A DNA stretch of 8,385 nt from JBKHBT01 sp046542255 (GTDB taxonomy: Bacteria > UBP14 > UBA6098 > JBKHBT01): positions 1 through 8,385 of the forward strand of contig JBKHBT010000123.1 of assembly GCA_046542255.1 (NCBI GenBank). The letters are read 5' to 3'. The notes below the pieces were generated by a model that was not told the DNA's origin, made no database searches, and saw only the letters and a program-made list of their open reading frames with translations. This document shows, in pieces, positions 1 through 6,070 of this stretch. The translations under genes and the position numbers were made by a program. Numbering within the stretch: position 1 is the first letter of the stretch; every line of letters starts with the position of its first letter.

Positions 1-3000
1 CTGGTTGTAGGTAGTTATGAAGAAATGGTTACAGTCGAAAGCGGGAATATAGATGCTTCCGGTACAATCCTTTCCACAGGCCTTACACTTGGCTCAGAGA
101 CTGTCGAATCCTGGGATGCTTTCCTACGCGATACAGATACACTCCGCGGAGTAAATGTAGATACCATTGTCGCTATGAATGATTTCAAGGTCCATGGCGA
201 GCTTATTGCTGATTCGATTCAGGCAGCTTCTGATACTGTTCATATCGATGATAATATGAGAATCCATGGGGATCTTTATGGAGAATGTGCAAAATTTGAA
301 ACACGTGTTCCTTCTTATGATGTCCTTTTAGATGAAGGGTTTGAGGGCACAACTTTCCCACCCACAGGATGGACACAGAATTATGTAAATGGCACAATTG
401 ATTGGGTACAGACCGCGGAACCTCATAGTGGTTCATATTGCGCAGAATTTACTCATTCAAGTTGGTCGGATTATGCGACTGAGCTTATTACTCCTTCGAT
501 GGACCTATCTGGCTATTCAGCCGGTAGTGTTACACTTTCGTTCTGGCATATGCAAGAAGCCTGGGGAAGCGATCAGGATACATTGGCAGTATATTACAGT
601 ACTGATGGTGGATCATCCTGGAATTTCATAGAGAGCTGGAATACAAATATTGATAGCTATGTCATGGAAGAATATGTTTTACCAGACCTATCGTCAGACT
701 ATATGATCAAATTCTATGGTTATCAAAATTATGGCTATGGAGTTCTTCTGGATGATGTCCTTGTTCGTGCTCTTACAGGTGTCGATTTTGTTGGTACTGA
801 CCTTTGCGAAGGCAATATTTTGGCCGACGGCGATATCGAAGCCGGAAGTTTTACTTTGGGCGGTACAACAATTTTATCATGGCCTTCTGGCGGCTCTGGA
901 AGCTTTGACCCGGATACTATTGAAGGCATCCATCATGACACGATCGTGGTTATGAATGATATGAAAATTGTCGGCGAGCTTATTGCCGATTCGATTCAGG
1001 CAGTTGGCGATGTTATCGAATTGGATGATGATATTCATGTCCATGGCGATGTCATAACCGATGGCGGATTTACGCCCGATGGCACCGATTTCGGAACAGC
1101 ATCACAGGTTATCACTGCCGATGGTACTGGCGGATGGTCATGGGAAGATGTTGCCGGTGGCTCTGCCGATGCTGACTGGTCATATGTCGGCACAACAGAT
1201 GACCTATATAATACCGACCTTGGCAATGTATCAATCGGCCAATCAACTTCACCGGATATTGCAAACAGGCTGGAAGTCTACGGAACCGGCGAAACCACCG
1301 AAAAGGCAGTTGTCGGTATATCAACTACCGGCCCGGAAGGCTGGCTTGGTACTGCAATATACGGCGCATACGGCGAATTTGATTCGGATAACTATGGTGG
1401 ACTTGGTATGAGCGGTTATGGTATTCAGGCTAAGGGTGCTACTTATGCTGGCCAGTTTATTGGCGATGTCGAGGTTCAGGGCGATATTAAGATCGATGCT
1501 GGTATTACTTCCGATGGCACCGATTTCGGTACAGCCGATCAGGTTCTAACAGCCGATGGCGCTGGCGGATGGTCCTGGGAAGATGCAGCCGGCGGCGGCG
1601 CAGTTTCGCTTCAAGATGCTTATGACGAAGGCAATACAATTGCAATCGGCTCTGCTGGCGAAGTCGATATCGATGCTCCAGAATCTGCACCAGGCACTGG
1701 CGATGGCGGACGCGCACTCGATGTAACTGGAAATGATAATTCGCAGGATGGCGTTTTCCGCGCATATAATGCCGGCGATGGCCCGGCGATTTTCTCATCG
1801 GGACATCTCAGAATCAACGGCGCTAAGAAATTCTATTCATCAACCGACCTCAAATTCCAGCTCGACCAGGGCGGCTCTTCATCTACTAATAATTCATTCG
1901 ATATTCGCGATGATGCTGATGATAATGTCGTAACAATCGATGAACAGGGCGTTGTCGAGCTTCACAAAGCCCCGCATGGCGATAATAATGCCAGAACCGA
2001 CTGGGAAGCAGAATATGTAATCACAGTTGGCATGGACAATGCCGATTTCAATATGCTTCAGGATGCTATTGCTTATGCCAATGGACTTACGACTATAACT
2101 GGAGCAGTAATCGAAGTTGCTCCTGGACAATATCGCGTTCCTGATGTCACACTTAATGAAGGCATTGTGGTTATGGGTTCTGGTTCGGATAATACAGTAT
2201 TTATGGGAATCGATGTGGCTACATTTACAATTAGCCAGGATGCAGCAGTCCATGATGTGCAATTTAGCAGTATCGATGTTGTTTCTGAAGGCGAAATCCA
2301 TGAATGCGACCTTAGCTCGGCTACGCTTAACAATGGCAAAATGGTCGATTGTTATGCTTCAGGAATGACAAATGTAAATACTGAAGAGAAAGTCATAATC
2401 GAAGGTTGCGAATTGACAGGTTTTGATATCACTGGTATGACATCTATTTCCGATTGTGTAATAGACGGCTCTGATATGTCAATGATCAATGCTGGCTCCA
2501 ATGTCCACATGACAGGCTGTGAATATATTGGTATGCTCAATGTAACTGGTGAAGGCGCAGCTCTCTATGCCGAAGGCAATACATTCATGATGGGTGAAGT
2601 AACTATAGCTGATATGGCATCTGGTGAATTCAAGAGCAATCATTTCATCGAGATGACCAATGGTATTCATATAATGGACATGGCATCTGCAAATATCATT
2701 GCAAATGATTTCATCTCCAATATGATGTATGGCGTTTATGTCGAGCTTGGCGAAGAAGTCTGTATCATGAATAATTCCTTCGATGGAAACAATGGTGAAA
2801 TGGGCCAAACAGGCATTAAAATCAATGAAATGGGTATATTGATTGAACTAACAATTAGCGGCAATAGCATCAATAATCATTTTAATTCTGGTATTGATAT
2901 TGGCCAAATGCTTGATCTTCCACTTGGTAAATATGTCATAAGCCACAATAATATAACTGGCAATGCAACAGGTGCGATTTTATTGCCATCTACTGGGCTT

Positions 3001-3192
3001 TTCACTCATAATAATGTCATTGGCAATACAACAGAGGATTTGATGGCAGGTAGTCCTATGATAGTAAGTTATAATACAATACAGTCACACTCTAATATGG
3101 TTCCAGGTGGCACACCAATCCCAGGAAGCTATAATCAAGACCAGACAGGAACGCCATATACAGGCGGAACCAATCCTGGACAGCTTCCTTGA
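1..3192 (+). CDS. Large modular surface/secreted protein with fibre-like repeats, adhesin-like domain and beta-helix (5' end outside window)
   Basis: The frame is open to base 1, so the true start and any signal peptide lie to the left; 1063 codons are visible. Residue numbers below count from the Met at base 25. Residues 7-83 and 269-342 are two copies of a unit with the core DTIVxMNDxK..GELIADSIQA. Between them, about 97-250, is a choice-of-anchor J / cleaved-adhesin-like beta-sandwich (FEG..FPPTGW, YYSTDGGSSW, GVLLDDVLV). Residues 352-379 and 497-524 are DGTDFGTAxQVxTADGxGGWSWED repeats, like the GTAGQVL repeats of phage-type fibres, followed by LQDAYDEGNTI. Residues 664-1025 form a right-handed beta-helix that opens like a pectinesterase (ADFNMLQDAI, PGQYRVP). 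No pectinesterase catalytic motif is visible, so the fold is probably structural. The C-terminus is Gly/Pro/Thr-rich and has no LPXTG, transmembrane or obvious sorting signal. An adhesin or fibre on the cell surface is inferred; the ligand is unknown. Confidence 0.85.
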   Translation: MVVGSYEEMVTVESGNIDASGTILSTGLTLGSETVESWDAFLRDTDTLRGVNVDTIVAMNDFKVHGELIADSIQAASDTVHIDDNMRIHGDLYGECAKFETRVPSYDVLLDEGFEGTTFPPTGWTQNYVNGTIDWVQTAEPHSGSYCAEFTHSSWSDYATELITPSMDLSGYSAGSVTLSFWHMQEAWGSDQDTLAVYYSTDGGSSWNFIESWNTNIDSYVMEEYVLPDLSSDYMIKFYGYQNYGYGVLLDDVLVRALTGVDFVGTDLCEGNILADGDIEAGSFTLGGTTILSWPSGGSGSFDPDTIEGIHHDTIVVMNDMKIVGELIADSIQAVGDVIELDDDIHVHGDVITDGGFTPDGTDFGTASQVITADGTGGWSWEDVAGGSADADWSYVGTTDDLYNTDLGNVSIGQSTSPDIANRLEVYGTGETTEKAVVGISTTGPEGWLGTAIYGAYGEFDSDNYGGLGMSGYGIQAKGATYAGQFIGDVEVQGDIKIDAGITSDGTDFGTADQVLTADGAGGWSWEDAAGGGAVSLQDAYDEGNTIAIGSAGEVDIDAPESAPGTGDGGRALDVTGNDNSQDGVFRAYNAGDGPAIFSSGHLRINGAKKFYSSTDLKFQLDQGGSSSTNNSFDIRDDADDNVVTIDEQGVVELHKAPHGDNNARTDWEAEYVITVGMDNADFNMLQDAIAYANGLTTITGAVIEVAPGQYRVPDVTLNEGIVVMGSGSDNTVFMGIDVATFTISQDAAVHDVQFSSIDVVSEGEIHECDLSSATLNNGKMVDCYASGMTNVNTEEKVIIEGCELTGFDITGMTSISDCVIDGSDMSMINAGSNVHMTGCEYIGMLNVTGEGAALYAEGNTFMMGEVTIADMASGEFKSNHFIEMTNGIHIMDMASANIIANDFISNMMYGVYVELGEEVCIMNNSFDGNNGEMGQTGIKINEMGILIELTISGNSINNHFNSGIDIGQMLDLPLGKYVISHNNITGNATGAILLPSTGLFTHNNVIGNTTEDLMAGSPMIVSYNTIQSHSNMVPGGTPIPGSYNQDQTGTPYTGGTNPGQLP
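43..273 (+). repeat. Protein-level repeat unit A, copy 1
   Basis: This stretch encodes G-x-I-x-A...TLGxxT..SW...DT(L/I)xG...DTIVxMNDxK..GELIADSIQA....DD....HGD. The second copy is at 829-1050. From 136-273 against 913-1050 the two align without gaps over 46 residues. At DNA level 196-226 matches 973-1003 with one mismatch in 31 bases, so the duplication is recent or kept homogeneous. The unit resembles the shaft or head-connector repeats of fibre-like proteins, but no named family is claimed. Confidence 0.8.
829..1050 (+). repeat. Protein-level repeat unit A, copy 2
   Basis: This is the second copy of the unit described at 43-273. It begins GDIEAG..TLGGTTILSW and ends IHVHGD. The choice-of-anchor-like domain lies between the two copies, as if a domain cassette had been placed between duplicated spacers. 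Confidence 0.8.
1078..1161 (+). repeat. Fibre-like GTA-QV-TADG repeat, copy 1
   Basis: These 28 residues begin DGTDFGTASQV, continue TADGTGGWSWED and end AGG; copy 2 is at 1513-1596. The pattern resembles the GTAGQVLTSxG...W repeats common in phage tail fibres and bacterial fibre-like surface proteins. The resemblance is family knowledge; the repeat is seen directly. Confidence 0.8.
1513..1596 (+). repeat. Fibre-like GTA-QV-TADG repeat, copy 2
   Basis: This is the second copy of the 28-residue unit at 1078-1161. Few positions differ, including S to D before QV, I to L after it, T to A in TADG-x-GG, and V to A after WSWED. It leads straight into GGGAVSLQDAYDEGNTI, a motif frequent in fibre-type proteins. 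Confidence 0.8.
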
Positions 3193-3217
3193 TTGATTAA
3201 CTTAACTTAAGTCTATT

Positions 3218-3247
3218 AAACCCCTCCATGTTTTGGAGGGGTTTTTT
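3218..3247 (+). terminator. Rho-independent terminator of the surface-protein gene
   Basis: An 11-bp perfect stem (AAACCCCTCCA at 3218-3228 with TGGAGGGGTTT at 3234-3244), a 5-base TGTTT loop and a run of six T at 3242-3247 make a textbook intrinsic terminator. It begins about 25 bases after the TGA at 3190-3192. It separates the surface-protein gene from the transporter genes downstream. Confidence 0.93.
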
Positions 3248-3338
3248 ATTGGGTTTATGAATATTCAAATTCTCTATTGACTTTATGAAGCTTAGCCTAT
3301 TAATTCTGGCTCTCTGCTCTTACCGCAGTCAAAAATAC

Positions 3339-3367
3339 TTGTGTCTTTGAAATAATTGATTTATTAT
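3339..3367 (+). promoter_or_regulatory. Candidate sigma70-type promoter for the EIIA-permease operon
   Basis: TTGTGT (3339-3344) and TATTAT (3362-3367) are 17 bases apart, and the start codon is about 40 bases further on. A rival is TTGACT (3277-3282) with TATTAA (3298-3303), which has a better -35 but only a 15-base spacer. Because a strong terminator ends at 3247, a promoter is expected somewhere in 3248-3400; which of the two is used cannot be told from sequence. Confidence 0.4.
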
Positions 3368-3396
3368 GTAGGAAAAGGAACAGTTTATACCCTTTT

Positions 3397-3402
3397 AAGA
3401 GG
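3397..3402 (+). promoter_or_regulatory. Ribosome binding site of the free EIIA gene
   Basis: AAGAGG lies five bases before the ATG at 3408 and fixes that start. It is the only well-placed Shine-Dalgarno sequence seen for the three transport genes. Confidence 0.7.
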
Positions 3403-3407
3403 TATAT

Positions 3408-3899
3408 ATGGAAAAAAGATTTAATGAAATAATTCGTAATGCACCAATAATTGATTATGATGCCAAACTCGAGCTTATCGATATGTGCAAAGTTCTTTCA
3501 ATCGAATTCGAGAGATTAGAGGGCCTCGACAATCGCCTTATTGCCAGCCTATTGCGTACGCGAGAGAATGACTATTCGACAGCTTTATCGCAATTTGTCG
3601 CAGTTCCTCATTTTCGTCTCGATGGCGAGGGCAAATTTTACATGGTGATGCTTCGTTGCAAAGATGGCATACATTTCAGCAGTCTTTATCCATCTATCAA
3701 AGCGGTATTTGCTTTTGCATCCTCGCGCGAGCAGAGAAAAATGCATCTTCATGCTCTTTCGAGAATAGTCAAGATAACTTCGCAGAGCAGTTTCCAGGAT
3801 AGATGGCTTCAAGCCAAAGGTTCCGAAACTTTGGGCAAGATTTTTATCAAACCACATAAAACTATAACCTTAAAATACTTAATGAATACAATGCAATGA
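3408..3899 (+). CDS. Free PTS EIIA (type 2, PtsN/fructose-like) domain protein
   Basis: This 163-residue soluble protein is close to the usual size of a single EIIA type 2 domain. The diagnostic region is RENDYSTALSQFVAVPHFRLDG: His68 in VAVPH matches the phosphorylated His of the PtsN/mannitol/fructose EIIA family, and His113 in the KMHLHAL region matches the second conserved His, 45 residues on. It aligns nearly end to end with the C-terminal domains of the two permeases downstream (IIDYD/IIDID, YSTA, VAVPH, FQDRWLQA/FENRWLKA), so all three are paralogues. It has no transmembrane segment and should be cytoplasmic. Its stop overlaps the next start as ATGA, so the two are probably translationally coupled. 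With no EIIB or EIIC nearby, a regulatory role is more likely than sugar uptake. The tail after about residue 145 is basic and unlike the fused copies. Family is well supported; the function is inferred. Confidence 0.85.
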   Translation: MEKRFNEIIRNAPIIDYDAKLELIDMCKVLSIEFERLEGLDNRLIASLLRTRENDYSTALSQFVAVPHFRLDGEGKFYMVMLRCKDGIHFSSLYPSIKAVFAFASSREQRKMHLHALSRIVKITSQSSFQDRWLQAKGSETLGKIFIKPHKTITLKYLMNTMQ

Positions 3900-5737
3900 A
3901 ACTAAAAAAAGGACTTGGATTTTTAGACGTATTTGCGCTTGCATCTGGCGCTATGATTTCTTCGGGCATTTTTATATTACCTGGCCTTGCATTTGCTAAA
4001 GCTGGGCCATCTGTTTTTCTATCATATTTTTTTGCCGGCCTTCTTGCATTGACCGGTGCATTGAATGTTGCAGAGCTTTCATCTGCAATGCCCCGCGCTG
4101 GCGGTGATTATTTCTTTATCACCAGGAGCATGGGCCCGCTTGTCGGTACTGTCTCCGGAATGCTTAGCTGGTTTGCTCTATCACTTAAAACGGCATTTGC
4201 GATAATCGGTATTGCAGAGATAATCTTTATTTTATCTGGTTTTGATATCATTGCCTGTTCGATATTGGCAACGCTGGTTTTTGTAGTTCTGAATATTATA
4301 GGCGTTTCGGCCGCTGGCAAATTCGAGATTGCTATTGTTTTTGGGCTTCTTGCAATTATGGCATTTTATACAATAGCCGGCCTTCCAAAGGTCAAGATTA
4401 TGAATTTTGAGCCATTTACGCCTAATGGTTTCAATTCGACACTTGTTACTTCCGGCTTTGTTTTTGTTTCATTTGGCGGATTGCTGAAAGTTGCCAGTAT
4501 CTCTGAGGAAATCGATAATCCTAAAGTCAATATTCCGGCTGGGATTTTCGCTTCGCTGGGAGTTGTAACCCTTTTTTACTCGCTTTTGCTAATCGTAACT
4601 GTTGGTACATTAGACGGTAAGGTATTATCCGGTTCTACAACTCCCATATCTGATTCGGCCAGGGCTTTTCTTGGCCAGGGTGGCTTTATTGCTCTTACTA
4701 TTGCTGCTATGCTGGCTTTCATATCTACTGGAAATGCAGGTATCATGTCGGCTTCGAGGTATCCTTATGCACTTTCTCGCGATAGTTTGCTCCCTGATTT
4801 TATCAGCAAGCTTCATCCCGGGAGCAAGACACCGATAGTCTCTATTATTATGACGGGAATTTTCATTATTATTGCGATGTTGATGAGGCTTGAGGTTCTC
4901 GTCAAGGCAGCTTCAACAGTTGTAATCCTTACATATATATTGGCTAATCTTTCAACTATAATTCTTCGCGAGAGTCATATTCAGAATTATCAGCCATCAT
5001 TCAAGGCACCGCTTTATCCGTGGGTACAGATTATTGGCATTATAGCATTTATATTGCTTATCTACGATATGGGTTGGACAGCGATCGCTACAGCAACTGG
5101 CCTTATAGCATTGGGTGTGGCTTTCTACTTTGCTTATGGCAAACGACATAGCGCAGAGGAAAGTGCATTGACGCATCTTATCGCCAGAATAACAGACAAG
5201 AAACTTGGCACAAGCGATTTGGAGGAGGAGCTAAAAGGAATCATATCCGAACGCGACAATCTATCATTCGACCGCTTCGATGACCTTGTCCGTGATGCTG
5301 AGATTATCGATATCGATGAAAAACAGGACCTCGATAGCATCCTTAAAATGATTGCTGATATTCTCGAAGAAAAGACAAATATCTCCTCCGAGAAGATATT
5401 CACTTTATTGCAGGAGCGTGAGAAAGATTATTCCACAGCTATTTCGCCTTTTGTAGCGGTGCCTCATCTGGTTTTAGAGGGTACTGAACGTTTTCACCTT
5501 ATTGTGATAAGGTGTAAGGAAGGCATATCTTTTTCAGATATGTATCCTGATGTGAAGGCACTTTTTGTTCTTGCTGGCAGCCGTGATCAGCGGACATTCC
5601 ATCTTCAAGTGCTTGCTGCGATTGCACAGATTGTGTCGAATGAAAAGTTCGAGAATAGATGGCTGAAAGCTCGCAATGAAAAGAATCTTCGAGACCTTCT
5701 TATTCTTTCGGATAGGCGGAGGATAGTAAAAGAGTAG
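3896..5737 (+). CDS. APC-superfamily permease fused to C-terminal PTS EIIA domain, copy 1
   Basis: The 613-residue protein has two parts. Residues 1-415 are an amino-acid/polyamine/organocation type permease with about 12 hydrophobic segments (near 8-35, 38-60, 85-110, 120-137, 145-162, 183-205, 214-237, 262-285, 311-330, 335-355, 374-392, 394-413). GAMISSGIFILPG is the broken-helix substrate site of TM1, and SFGGL..VASISEEIDNP is the TM6 / loop motif of the superfamily. Residues 416-462 are a charged linker. Residues 463-613 are an EIIA type 2 domain with YSTAISPFVAVPH (His524) and TFHLQVL (His569), the same 45-residue spacing as in the free EIIA. The start overlaps the upstream stop by ATGA. 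The likely role is inner-membrane uptake or exchange of an amino acid or amine, gated through phosphorylation or binding at the EIIA domain. The substrate is not predictable here. The permease family is certain; the regulatory idea is inferred. Confidence 0.93.
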   Translation: MKLKKGLGFLDVFALASGAMISSGIFILPGLAFAKAGPSVFLSYFFAGLLALTGALNVAELSSAMPRAGGDYFFITRSMGPLVGTVSGMLSWFALSLKTAFAIIGIAEIIFILSGFDIIACSILATLVFVVLNIIGVSAAGKFEIAIVFGLLAIMAFYTIAGLPKVKIMNFEPFTPNGFNSTLVTSGFVFVSFGGLLKVASISEEIDNPKVNIPAGIFASLGVVTLFYSLLLIVTVGTLDGKVLSGSTTPISDSARAFLGQGGFIALTIAAMLAFISTGNAGIMSASRYPYALSRDSLLPDFISKLHPGSKTPIVSIIMTGIFIIIAMLMRLEVLVKAASTVVILTYILANLSTIILRESHIQNYQPSFKAPLYPWVQIIGIIAFILLIYDMGWTAIATATGLIALGVAFYFAYGKRHSAEESALTHLIARITDKKLGTSDLEEELKGIISERDNLSFDRFDDLVRDAEIIDIDEKQDLDSILKMIADILEEKTNISSEKIFTLLQEREKDYSTAISPFVAVPHLVLEGTERFHLIVIRCKEGISFSDMYPDVKALFVLAGSRDQRTFHLQVLAAIAQIVSNEKFENRWLKARNEKNLRDLLILSDRRRIVKE

Positions 5738-5795
5738 CAATATTTCGATATATCATCATTTCGCTTGTCATATATTAAAAAGCGATAATAAAACA

Positions 5796-5827
5796 GACAA
5801 TGCGCTGTTCCGCATTGTCATACTTTT
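5796..5827 (+). terminator. Possible terminator or regulatory hairpin after permease copy 1
   Basis: GACAATGCG (5796-5804) and CGCATTGTC (5811-5819) form a perfect 9-bp stem around a CTGTTC loop. Downstream is ATACTTTT, a weak and interrupted T tract. It lies about 60 bases after the stop at 5735-5737, the right place for the end of the EIIA-permease transcript. The weak T tract leaves open a protein-binding or RNA-stabilising hairpin. Confidence 0.5.
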
Positions 5828-5843
5828 CAAGCTAAAACATCAG

Positions 5844-5898
5844 TAAAGCCTTTTGAATTTATATATTATGTATAATATATATGTTATATATGGCTTTA
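5844..5898. repeat. Nested inverted repeat in the intergenic region
   Basis: The outer arms TAAAGCC (5844-5850) and GGCTTTA (5892-5898) are perfect. Inside is a second perfect 9-bp inverted repeat, ATATATTAT (5861-5869) and ATAATATAT (5872-5880), separated by GT. The inner part could arise by chance in such AT-rich DNA; the outer GC-containing arms make a structured operator or RNA hairpin somewhat more credible. Confidence 0.45.
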
Positions 5899-5997
5899 AA
5901 AGATTAAATCAAAGGCATTATGTGTATCTAAGTATTATGAATATTTATATATGTGACTGTAGAGTAGAAGAGAATAGTCATAAAAAATAAAATTTGT

Positions 5998-6024
5998 TTG
6001 ACATGGCAAATATGAGCATATAAA
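5998..6024 (+). promoter_or_regulatory. Candidate sigma70-type promoter of permease copy 2
   Basis: A perfect TTGACA -35 (5998-6003) is followed after 15 bases by TATAAA (6019-6024). Shifting the -10 to TAAATT (6021-6026) gives a 17-base spacer. It is 47 bases before the start of the second fusion gene, so that gene probably has its own transcript. Confidence 0.6.
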
Positions 6025-6043
6025 TTCTCATTTAAGTCATCGA

Positions 6044-6051
6044 GAAGGGAG
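6044..6051 (+). promoter_or_regulatory. Shine-Dalgarno-like sequence at unusual distance
   Basis: GAAGGGAG is a good anti-16S match but ends 19 bases before the ATG at 6071 and 25 before the ATG at 6077, well beyond the usual 5-9. A stop at 6062-6064 in that frame rules out an earlier in-frame start. Either the spacer is looped, or the site serves the five-codon frame at 6066-6080, or it is not used. Confidence 0.35.
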
Positions 6052-6070
6052 CAACACTTTTTAGAATGAT

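Larger units (their letters stand above)
5738..6070. other. 333-bp intergenic region with hairpins and a promoter
   Basis: No credible gene lies here. The region is very AT-rich in its middle. It holds a perfect 9-bp hairpin (5796-5819), a nested inverted repeat (5844-5898), a promoter-like pair (5998-6024) and a distant Shine-Dalgarno-like sequence (6044-6051). Its length and structure suggest that the second permease is expressed separately from the first. Confidence 0.7.

Noticed and set aside
592..645. Sialidase-type Asp-box in YYSTDGGSSWNF
   Set aside because: A single STDGGSSW is normal within choice-of-anchor J / MAM-like sandwiches, and no series of Asp-boxes is present.
2016..3090. 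Pectinesterase or pectate lyase enzyme
   Set aside because: The opening of the beta-helix resembles pectinesterases, but no catalytic Asp/Gln/Arg motifs are visible and the coils look like generic ladders, so an enzyme call is not supported.
3259..3270. GAATATTCAAAT, repeated at 7919-7930, as a shared operator
   Set aside because: A 12-base AT-rich match in 8 kb is expected by chance, and the two sites have different positions relative to their genes.
3408..3899. Sugar-uptake PTS operon
   Set aside because: No EIIB or EIIC domain is encoded in the window; the partner genes are APC permeases, so a sugar phosphotransferase operon is not supported.
5937..5990. 17-codon frame MNIYICDCRVEENSHKK
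   Set aside because: No Shine-Dalgarno sequence, no recognisable motif, and in AT-rich spacer DNA; chance occurrence is likely.
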